64,000 nt of DNA from Oegoconia quadripuncta (Eukaryota; Arthropoda; Insecta; Lepidoptera; Autostichidae): the NCBI GenBank assembly GCA_949316235.1, contig OX438754.1, positions 6,433,501 to 6,497,500 of the forward strand. Reading direction: 5' to 3'. Below are positions 49,735 to 61,100 of this stretch, one piece after another (position 1 is the stretch's first letter; each line of letters opens with the position of its first letter). Position numbers and translations under genes: made by a program. The notes under the pieces were generated by a model. The model saw nothing but the letters and a program-made list of their open reading frames with translations. It was not told the origin of the DNA and did not search any database.

Positions 49735-51153
49735 ATGGCCAGCTTAAGCGCCAGCGGCAACGGCACAGCGAGCCCGCGTCGGCATAGGTATAACCGCTCA
49801 ACGACCACTAGCGTAACTCAGTTGTTATCCGACGGCTACTCCAGCATCATCAACCGACTGACGAGGCGAGGGCCCTCTGAGAAGTCGGACCCAGTGGTAG
49901 ACTCCAAGCTATCGGCCGCTCGGACTCGCTACGATGACAAGCTGCTTTCGAATAAAAATTCTGCTCTAGCGAGTGTCCGCCGCTACGAGAACAATAGGAA
50001 TATCTCCCCGTACGCGTCGTTCGCATCCGGCGTCGGCGCTCCGACGTCGGTGTCGAGGAAGTTGAATGAGGAGCGTACGTACTCGAGTTACCTGAACTCG
50101 CCCAAGTCCCGGCTCGACGCATCACCTCTGCATTCTACGTCCGGTATTACGGCACTTGGCCGCAGTGACTCATTCCTCAGAGCACACGTCAAAGATAATA
50201 AATCATCGCCATTCACCAAACGATATCCTCTTAAAGAAACCAATAACAATATCGAAAGCACATTGTTTCTAGGTAGCACACGTAGTCGTTTAGAAGATAA
50301 GTATTCATCAGTGTTAGATCGGATTGCACTCCAAAAAAAGGAGCGAGCTCGAAAAGAGAAAGAAGATCGCGACAAAACATTAGAACCTGAACAATCTCTT
50401 TCTAAAGGTTTGATGAGAAGTTTAACTACCGCGGTCTTTGGTGAAAGTTCGTTCAAACGAAACCATTACTCACGTGAAAAAACTAGAGACAAAACTCCCT
50501 TTAGAAACAATAGTGATCGTCGTCTATCATCTAGTCATAAACAAAATGATAGGACTGAATATAAAAACGGATTCGACATCCCACTAAGGGATCGTCCTTA
50601 CTATGGAAAAGACAGGGATAGTATTTATCGAAGACATCAACGAAGGTCGCTCAGAGCAGAAAAAAGCGAGACAAAGGGTACAAAATTAGCGTTACGGCCA
50701 GTAGATATTAATATACAATCAAGTGCTCGCGATTTGATATCACCAGCACAGCATGGAGTAAACGAAACGAATTCGAAAACAAAAGCAACAAAAACGCCTG
50801 CCTCCTCCCCGGTCAAAGAGATAGGCAGACAGAAACAGATATATTTCCCGTCGAGTGACGAGGAGGACGAAGATAAGACGCCGGTCGGCGATCGTATACT
50901 GACCGAGCGGGAGACGCGACGGAAAGAGATCCAGAGCTTGATAATGAAGTACGCGCATTTGGACGAGATGTACGGACGCATGGCTGAAAAGGAAGCGAAT
51001 GGATCGTCGAGCGAGGCGAGTGCGGCGGCGGCACCCGCGCGCAAGCCGGAGCCGCTAGCCGTGGGCGACGTGGTGGCGCTGCCGCCCGAGCTGCGCAGCC
51101 GACACAGGCCGCAGCGCCCGCGCCACCTCATGCGGCGCGCGGCCACGCCGCCT
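49735..51153 (+). CDS. Doa: Alternative 5' coding exon of Doa, 473 codons, basic Ser/Arg-rich N-terminus
   Basis: The ATG sits in AAACATGGC, and the exon ends at CCGCCT|GTAAGC in phase 0; read-through would stop four codons later. Joined to the kinase exons it gives about 850 aa. It has a polar N-terminus with TTTSVTQLLSDGYSSIINRL, a charged helix DRIALQKKERARKEKEDRDK, and a long basic Arg/Ser/Lys-rich middle. Next come an acidic patch SSDEEDEDKTP and a helix with ERETRRKEIQSLIMKYAHL. It ends in an Ala/Pro and Arg-rich tail. No catalytic domain is seen. The exon lies 0.9 kb from the kinase exons on the same strand, so it is the best supported of the alternative starts. Confidence 0.75.
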
Positions 51154-52081
51154 GTAAGCACAAGCTAACCGCCTGCCTGCGTCTCTGTGTGCCGCGACCT
51201 AACACACCCGGTCCGTAGGTTTCTATGTTTACTATGGAAACTTTTTTACAAATTAGGGCCACAGCCTTTTAAAATGTTAAATGAACAAAAACTACCATAA
51301 TTTAAATCTACCCACTGTCTCATGTTTGACGCATGTATTTCTAACTTTTAATCGAAAGTTACTTATTGGGAGGTAGTTTAGCAAAAGTCACTGGTAGGTT
51401 ATAATAATTCTACATAAATATTGACCAGTGGTAACTAACCTAACAACGCGTTCACAGCGAATTTATCGGAACTGGAAAAACATTACATGTGAAATAATGA
51501 TAGTGCATGTGTTTAGCTTTTTTGTGCGTGTTATTAGGATTAACATGTCTCTCTTTTGTGTTAAGCTGTTCGCAAATTCTAAGCGTAAGAGAAGATCAAG
51601 ATCGTGTGTTAGTACTGTCAATGATTTAACAATTAGAGAGGTTCGGGTGGACACTGTTACTCCCAAACTACCGGTGCGAAAGGCAATTTCGAATGAGATG
51701 ACTGTCTCTGTATTGTGGAACCCTTTCCTCGGTGAGTTCCCGTCCCCAGTGCCCCCCTCCCGGTCCCGCGTCCTGCGCAGGGCGCGCCAGCCGCGGGCGC
51801 CCGACCCGCTCGGACGCCCGCCGAGCGTCGCCCGCAGCGCCCACCCGTCCGCCCTCTAACAGCATGTACGACACTCCATACCAATTGTCGCTTGTCTGAC
51901 GGGCAACCGTTCCATTGTCTGATTGTTGGGTACAACACTACTCGGGTCGTGGCGATCGCGTGGCGCTCTCCTGGCATGTGCTGGTGCGTGCGTGTGTCGG
52001 CGCGTGGCGTGTGGTGCGGCTGGCGGCGCGGCGCTGACCCGGACCCGGCGGCTCGCGGCGGTGCGGCGTTGGCGCTTGCAG
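51154..52081 (+). other. Intron before the kinase exons
   Basis: About 930 nt. It includes an open frame around 51545-51731 (MSLFCVKLF, then SKRKRRSRS) ending at a fine donor CTCG|GTGAGT, but in phase 1, which does not fit the next exon. A very GC-rich part follows at 51740-52080. The intron ends in TTGCAG. Confidence 0.5.
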
Positions 52082-52163
52082 AGCTCCCGGGCACGCTCCT
52101 CCGTCAAGGACGACAAGGACGGACACCTGGTGTACTGGCCCGGATATGTCATGGGAGCGAGAT
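52082..52163 (+). CDS. Doa: Doa kinase exon 1 (linker)
   Basis: It encodes [20 protein letters not shown] and on to GAR, the conserved linker before the kinase lobe (vertebrate CLKs have a D-D-x-x-GHL motif here). It enters in phase 0 after TTGCAG and leaves in phase 1 at AGAT|GTTCGT. The phase-0 entry is what the alternative upstream exons match. Confidence 0.93.
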
Positions 52164-55100
52164 GTTCGTGTCCACAACATAACTTAACCAATCGTATTAC
52201 ACACTATGTACTTACTTACACACAAACATGCATTTTTATGATGACAAACATTCCAATACATTCCATTCATGATTCACGATACACAAATATTACCTTTCGC
52301 AACAGGACGACACAGAAACTCGAGTTTTCTCTCGTGATTCTCAGCCAAGTCTTTGCAGTTCACTGAATCGTGTTTTATAGAGATTTCAGATTTCAATTTA
52401 AAATTTTTCTTTTTTTTTTTAATTTGGAACCACAATAACAGCTGATTGATTTTACACCGTAAAGTCATGTTGGAGCAGTCGCATTGGTTTTTGGACACTG
52501 TTTGTGGAATATTGATACACAACAGTTAATGTCTGACCGACTTTGTATTCGAGAATTGTTTATAATTCTTCGAGTCCAATGTATCAATGAGCTCACAAGC
52601 AGTGAAAACCCAATGCCAAATTCCATCATGACTTTGTTTCGATGTGCAGGTTAACTAAGTAATCGTTTCGCCTCGGTTTCATTACAGACAAAATCATCGA
52701 CACGCTCGGTGAGGGCACCTTCGGCAAGGTGGTGGAGGTGAAGGACTTACAATTGTAAGTATAATTAGTGATCTAATGTAATCAATAATAATAAACTTCA
52801 TATTTTAATAGTATATTGTACATTCTAAGGCAAATGAGTTGAATGAAGGAAGTCCGACACGCGTGCACAGTAAATTTTGACATGCATGTAAACCTGTATG
52901 TAATGTAACGAATCTAACCTAACCTGTCCTTTCAATTGTTAATTGGATGTCACATTGAAATTGGGCTCGTTTTATTATCAGAAATATATGAACAGGTGAA
53001 TTCTGCATGCCAACTCTGTTCTTAATTTTAGAACTCGACTTGCATATTGAAGCAATTATATAATGATCATAATACTATTTCTTTACTGTGTATATCTAAA
53101 ATAATATAAACAAGACGATTTTCTTTGTTTTTTTAATAGTGCATTTTGTTGCATCTAGGACTGAATTAATTCTATTCTGTCGAGTCTATATGGTTCTTAT
53201 TTCTCTGTAAAGTTATTATTATAAAAAATATTGGATGATGAAACCGAAAACACGGACAGGTCATCACCCCTAGTGGTGGGTAGGTGGGTGTGTATGTATG
53301 TATGTTTGGTCGCTGGGTTGTGTATTTTTGAACAATTATTAGTACTTGCGAGCCTCTAGTGTCGTTCACTCGCACCAGCGGATGATTACATAGTTTGGCA
53401 GAGAATGCTTTATTTTGATTATTCACATCTATTTTCATTTGTTTATATTAACGCGTCAGTTTTCAATACTTATTGCCAGGAAATTCCAGAAATTTTATGT
53501 GCCTGAAATATAATGAAACCTAATTATAAATTTCAGGGAGCACAGGATGGCTCTGAAGATAATCAAGAATGTTGAGAAGTACAGAGAGGCTGCGAAACTA
53601 GAGATTAATGTATTAGAAAAATTAGCTGACGTTGACCCAGACTGTAAAAAGTAAGTGTTACTGATTAAACATGCTACTGTTGAAGAAGCTCGAATGAAAT
53701 CTGTTTCTTCCCCAAAACACGGTTTGTTTCCAAATTTACACTATTTATTTAAATATATTAATTTAATACATTTTAAAACTTCGGAGAAAAACTATAGACA
53801 TTGTTTTATTCGATAGAATACAATGATTTACATGAAAATATTATATGAAGTATCCCTAGGGCTTAATGCCACATTTAGTGATTGTGAGACCAGGTTTTAA
53901 CCACCGTCTCTCCTCTGCAATGATATTTAGTGACCTTTTTAGAAATCTGTCTAATAATCTGTCTGAACAAGGAGTTTTTAATGTTTCTTTAATATTTGAA
54001 ACCCCTCTTTAACTCGGTTTTTTATTAAAATGAAATGAAATAATGAAAAGATCATTTTGTTACCTTAGGAATTTTCAACACCTTTTTTACAAAGCAAATT
54101 TTTGGATACGCTAATTTGATTTTGAAAATTGAAGACAATACTAGTCAATTATTTATCTGTCTGCATAAGTATTGTATAAAGCGGAGTCACTTGTTGATGT
54201 TAAGCATTATCCAGCCCGGCGAGTGTAGCAATATTTGACCTTGTGCGTTTATACGCGACGTTATGGCTCCCGCTGGCACTGCGCCAGTGAAGAAGTCGAT
54301 GTCAACTCTCCACACAAAAATACCATCTGCCTCTCGCATCCTAACTTTCTAAATAGCAAATCTTCTCTGATATACTGATAAACACGTGTGGAATGCCCTT
54401 GATTTTACATTAACGTCTGCGTCAATAAGTAATTATATTTTGCGTCGCGTTTAAGAGAATTTCAACTATGTATTTTTATTTTTGGATATTCGAATGCCAA
54501 TCTTTGCTTTGTTGACGGTTGCCTCCTTGGCCCAGTTAAGTGTGTAAACCGCGGAAACATGTCGTGCGGCTGGCGCTGGCAAAGGCGCCAGTCACCTGGA
54601 TTTGTGTAGTGACCGAATATCTCTTCTAAAAAATTTTTAATGGAAGTATTGCTAGCTTGAAAAAATATATATTATTAATGATAATTTAATAACGATTATG
54701 TTTAAAAGTATAACGTTTTCCCCAAATCGCGACCATGGGCCTCTCGAGTTGATAGTTCTTGGTTCGTTGCCTTCATAAGTTACTAATGATGTAATGTTTC
54801 GTTTCCAGTTTATGCGTGAAAATGTTGGACTGGTTCGAGTATCACGGGCACATGTGCATCGCGTTCGAAATGCTTGGCCAAAGTGTATTCGACTTCCTGG
54901 TGAGTAACAGAGTAACACCGCTCGCGACGGTGATTCATTTGTTTGTGTGCACTTGCGCGGGAAACGGGACTGAGCCAGTTGAGTGTATTATTGTACTGTT
55001 TCGAAATACACATATAGGATGAGGGACAAACGCCGTGTCTGATGGAAATCTGTACGATTTGGTATCAGTGGATGTGCGTGCAGTTGTTTTATCTTATTGA

Positions 55101-58100
55101 ACTTATATTATGGTTGGATTTGGTTTTACTCTTGGTTGGTTGAACTTAATATTCAAAATAATACTCCACCCTGGACATAACCAGCTCGTTTGCATGTCAA
55201 GCTATCACAATTTAATAATTAAATAAATTGTTCCTTTTGTAATATTAAAACCTTTTTTACCCGACTGTCGTAGGAAGGAGGGTAATGTTTTTCATGTATG
55301 TATGTTGATTTATAGGTTACCACCTGTAGCGTAAAAATCTGAACCGATTTTGCAACTAAAGGTATTGTTAAATTCCTCTTAATCCCCAGAGTGCCATAAG
55401 ACATATTTTATTTAAATAATCAACCTTGGCACACACAAAATACAAAGTATGCTGTCGTGGTTTTAGCCTTTAAATACTTAAATTGTTATTCAAAATTGAA
55501 ACCATTCGAATTTCTCGCTTATTTCTTCTAAGTGTACCCCACATACATAATTAAGAGTTTTTGACTTTCCTGGAACCCAAATACCTGCATTATTATTTAT
55601 CTTCGTCGTGATAGTGTTATTGATACACTATCACGACGAAGATTAATAATAACGCACGTGACTTGTTAAATATGCTAATTATATTAGATTGTCTACCACA
55701 TTTTTAATGACGCGATTTTCTTTTGCAAATTTCAGAAAGACAACAACTATCAGCCGTACCCGCTAGAGCAGGTGCGGCATATCGCCTACCAGCTTATATA
55801 CAGCGTATTGTTCCTCCACGACAACAAGCTCACGCACACCGACCTCAAACCGGAGAACATCCTGTTTGTAGACAGCGACTACGAGGTCGTCAGTGTTTAT
55901 AATAGTTCTAAGAAGGTAACTATTCACTGCTATTTTACTCGTAATACCTTTAGTAATTTCAACATAGCAGAAATCTGGTTGAGATATTGCTGATACGCAA
56001 AACCTAACTAGCATAAACAAAATAACCAGACATGCCTCAAAATCGAATCCGGTGCATTTTTTTTGACGCCCATATGCAATAATATTGGATCATATCTATT
56101 TATTTTTTCGTGTTTGATGAATGTTAAAATACAGCACGCAGGGAGGTTTTGCTAGAGTTTCGCATGATAGATGCTGCTGCTCATCATTGGGTTTTGCTGT
56201 TAACCTCATAATCCCTTAGTCGTCTTTTACGACACTCACGGGACGAAACGGATTCGTCCTAGGCTCTGCCGGGAACCAATTAGAACAAATCATATGGACC
56301 CCGCCATGACGACCTGTTTGGTGTAGTGGTTATAAAGGCTGACTGCTATACCAAAACATTGCGGGTTCGAATCCTGCTAGGGGCATATACAATACAAATT
56401 ACTACTACAACTACTTTATTGCACAACAGAAAAGAAAATACAGTTACAGAAAAGTGGTAAGAATATGTTTGTATGATGAATACGGACATGTGTACATGTA
56501 TTTAATTACAAAAAAAAAATCTATTTGTGTAGTATATCTGTATCCATAATACAAGCCTAGTTGCTTAATGTGGAACTAAATGGCGCTGTGTGTAAGTCCA
56601 AGGATATTTATTATTATTTATTTCCAGAGCCTCCCTCATATGGGAGTTTACCTTAAACGCCACGCTAGACAAGCGGATTGAGGCTACAGACTTTCAGACC
56701 TTTAGGCGAGAACAAAACTTGTAACAAATTTATGAAACTAAAGCTAGTGTTACGTAATCCTCAGAAACATGACCTGCGTCGTGTAAAACGGAGCGACGTG
56801 CGGTTGATTGACTTCGGCAGCGCGACCTTCGACCACGAACACCACAGCACAATCGTCTCTACGAGACACTACAGAGCACCTGAAGTCATATTAGGTATGT
56901 CGTTACATCAGTAGCCTTTAATTTAGTGGTCTCTCTAGCAAATCTGACCATCTGCCATATATTAAACATATGAATTCCGGTTTGAAATTGATTTACGATA
57001 TCCACGAAAAGGGTCCTAATCTAAGATGGAAACAAACCACTACTTAAAGTGCAGTCAATGATGGATGGAATGTAAAAAAAAATTATTGCAATGTTTATGT
57101 TCTGTACCAAAAAAAATTCTGATCAAAAAACAAATCAACAGCTTGTAAACTTGGTAAATGTTGTTGTCCCTGGACCCTCTTGGAGAACCATTTGACTGTT
57201 TTTACTCATCGAAAGGGTCACATTACGGGCATGAAATGCGATAATTGATCCGCAAATGTCCGTAATTTGATGTCTGGTCTGCCTACCATATGTTGGTTAT
57301 TGTTCACGAACATAGAGCTAAATAGCTTTACCACAAAAACCTAAAACAAGTATTGTTTAGTTGTTTTGAGAGTGAAAATACAAACAACTATGAATACACT
57401 CATTTAACCGATTGTGGAAAAATGTTTATTTTTAATACTGACAGTTTTTAAAACGCTATAATATTATGAATGAGTATGAGAAATTTAGGACAGTATTTTT
57501 TGTGGTATTACCACATGATATCGATTCTATTCTTCGGCCCTCTAAACTGCGAGTAAGTGCTAGTCGTAAATTTAACCGCCTCCTAGTTCAATGTAAACAA
57601 CATAAAGTTTATAAAAGGTGGCGGGTTCGATTCCCAGCGGTTTACATGTTTAGTACTCTGTTTAGTTTGTGGTAAGCCAGGTCAGGCGGGCGTTTTTAAA
57701 TGCTGTTTGAGATAAGATAGCCAGTCCGCTAAATAATTTCGAGGTTCCAGGTGAGCGCGCTTCTTCGGGCTTTTAATATCAGATGTGATTGAGGTCCAGC
57801 ACTCACTCGCTGTGTACAAAAAAATAATGTTATTCTTCAACATCTCCAGAGCTGGGCTGGTCGCAGCCGTGCGACGTATGGTCGATCGGGTGCATCATGT
57901 TCGAGCTGCATCTCGGGATAACGCTGTTCCAGACCCACGACAACCGAGAGCACCTAGCCATGATGGAGAGGATCCTCGGACCCATCCCCTACAGGTAACC
58001 CCCATGTTTCTTCCCGTATGGTTCCCGTCTCGTGTGTGTCACGACGACTGCAGCAAGAGCAATCTATGTAAAGATTTAGGATGGTCTCCTTGTCTATTAC

Positions 58101-61100
58101 AGTTATACAGGGTGAATTTGAAGGAACCATAGTCGAATTCGTTTAGAAAATTTTCGATTACCCATACAAAATAAATAATTCTCAATCTAGTATCCAGTAT
58201 GGAAGTCCAACAATATCCGGCTGAATTCGGCTCCATAGCCGAATAGGAACCATTTCCTAGTGGAAAGTTGTTCGTAATCAGGAGTGTAGTCATCAGTAAA
58301 CAGGAATTACACTAATTAAATTTTACATTGTATATACAGGTGATTTTTTCAAGTGGGCCTGGATGGCCAAATCCTAAACTATGAGGAATAGCGAAAAGTA
58401 CTCAAAGGAGCTTCGGGCCCGATTTTTGAAAAATTAATATTCCTAGCCAGGAATCGAACACTAATATATTTAGACTAAAAAACACATCCTGTATTATTAC
58501 GCCCATTCGATAGTGTCGCTAATAAGGAACGAATTCTGGGAAGTAATGACATACGTGACGTACATGACACGGTAAAGGAAAAAAATGTGAACATTGGAAA
58601 TTAGCATAACTACAGTTTCGAGTTTGCATTGCTCTTAAAATGTGTAACTGGTCCTTCCAAACCTCGGGTTATTATAATATATCATGATTACGTTCTGGCA
58701 GCTGATTGGTTGGCTAATTGCTCGCTCAGCAATTGAGGTTTTCTCACTGGACAACGTTATCGTGGAAGTTGCACAATATCGCGCCTGAACTAATTCTCCC
58801 TCATATAGGAGCGAAGGCATATATCCCTGCCGTGGAATATTTACGGGCTGTGATGATGAGGTGATGAACGTAATATTAGCTAAATTTAATAATTTAGAGA
58901 ATTAAGTCATTATTCCTCCCAGAGTTAAATATCATCTACAGAGGCGTCTTCTGCCTTCCAATGAAAATCACTTCAATCGACTAACCGAAGCACGGAAACA
59001 TTCGTATTGAAACGACACTAGTAATCACCCATCCAAGGACAGACTGCGCCGGACATTGCTTAACTTCACTAATCGAATACGAATACCGAATGCGCCACAA
59101 GTGCTTCCAACGCCTAGGATAAATGTTAATTACGAATACCATGTTTCCTTTACTGCATACTATTTTCCTTCAATGTTTTTCCTTCCCGTACCGAAAAGCA
59201 ACAGTAATTCTATACATAACGGTGTAATAAATTCACTATAGATTTGAATTTGTGCACCTATATTGATATATGTGGATAGTCTCGTATCAGTGTAGCAAGA
59301 TAATTGTGTTAAATTACATTTTAATATAAACCACATGATATTCTGTTTTCTAATTTCCTTCAATGTATTCCAGAATGGCACGCAAGACAAGGACAAAATA
59401 CTTCTACCATGGTAAATTAGACTGGGATGATAAATCGTCAGCTGGCAGATACGTCAGAGAGAACTGCAAGCCATTATTAGTGAGTATTTGACGACTGATT
59501 AGTCTAGTGAACAGCGAAGTGACCCTGTTTTCTAAACCAAAGAATGCGCGTTCGAATCTAGCTAGGGTTAAATGTTTTTGTGATGTATGTACGAAAACCT
59601 ATACCCTAGTCATGGATATTCATATAAATATCCGTTATATAGTCTGCCTACTTATAATAGAGCCTGAAATATCTATTACTAGCTTTCCGCCCGCGAATTC
59701 GTCTGCGTGCAAGATTTCATCAAAATCAGTTCAGCAAAAAAAATTGCCTATATGTTAATACAGGTCCTAATCTGTCTACCCCCCAAATTTCATCCAAATC
59801 CGTCCAGCCATAAAGGCGTGAAGAGGTAACAAACATACATACAGACTTACACACAAACTTTCGCATTTATAATAATATTTGAAATTAGTTGGGATTATTA
59901 AGCCATCATAATAATAAATAAGTCTTGATAGTGTGTCAAGCATCCGCTGTTTCATTCGCAATTCTCTTTCAATTGATTGCTTAAATTAAAGTTGCTCTCT
60001 ACTATACATGCGTATGGATAACTATTTACGAGGAAGGACTATTATTCATCTTAACATCCTTTAGTGTCGTCGAGATAAATCGATTTCAATGAGTTTTCAT
60101 GTAATAAATACAAAAGAAATATACTATTATCTCGCTGCAGGGCAAGGGCTTCTCCACTTTTCCACGAATTTACTTTCAACTATTTTCCATTCGTTTAAAC
60201 CTACTACAAATGGGGCGTCCATCTTGATTGGTACCTTTTATTTCTACCAAGTCTTAGGCTTTCATTTTTCCACGAATTTACTTTCAACCACTTTTCCAAA
60301 TAATGACATCGTCATCTATTTAGACCTACCGCAAATGCGGCCTCCATCTTGGTACCCGTAGGTCTGCTAAGTCTTCAGCTTCTTAATTTTTCAACTTTTT
60401 CAAATAGTGCCATCGTCATTGTTGGTATCCATTACTTAAGTCTAGTAACCGAAATACATTGTCGTATCGATTACAGAGGTATCTACAAAACAACAGCGAA
60501 GAGCACCGGCAGTTGTTCGACCTTGTAGCGCGTATGCTCGACTACGAGCCCGCGCAGAGGATCACGCTGCGGGACGCACTCAAGCATCCCTTCTTCAGCA
60601 AACTGCCCACACATCAGAGGCTTGGTACGTTACCGAACAGTAACTAAACACTGTGGTTAAGGGTTAATCTGTGAGGGAAATTGTGTAGGTTTTTGTAAGA
60701 AATAATATCAATAATAATATTATCAATATTACTAACAAGAGTCCTCCACTCTTGTTCCACCGACAAGAGCATAGCTCTTAAATTGAAGAAGAAGAATATC
60801 AATAAATAACCTTTATCCATAATCTCGGAAGGTGTTGGATTAGCACATACACAGCACAAGTTGCGGATATATCGGACTGTGGCCGAATGGATAGAGATAA
60901 TTTCTATTGTCTGGTTCTGTAAGATAACGCGGCCGGCGCGAAATCCCGGGTTCGATTCCCGAATGAAGAAAACAGATCCCAGTGTTCTTCAGGCAAAATG
61001 ACCGATACATTTGGCCGGCCCTCTACAGAATTTGTAGAATATTTATGTTGTAGTAATAGTTATGCTCGCAAGTTGCACAGCCAAGTCTTGACTACCGATT

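Noticed and set aside
51892..52182. Open frame overlapping the first kinase exon in another frame
   Set aside because: The kinase frame matches CLK/Doa and joins the next exon; this one is a shadow.
60868..60970. tRNA-Ser or tRNA-Leu gene
   Set aside because: There is a good B box and variable-arm-like length, but no paired acceptor stem and no clear anticodon arm.
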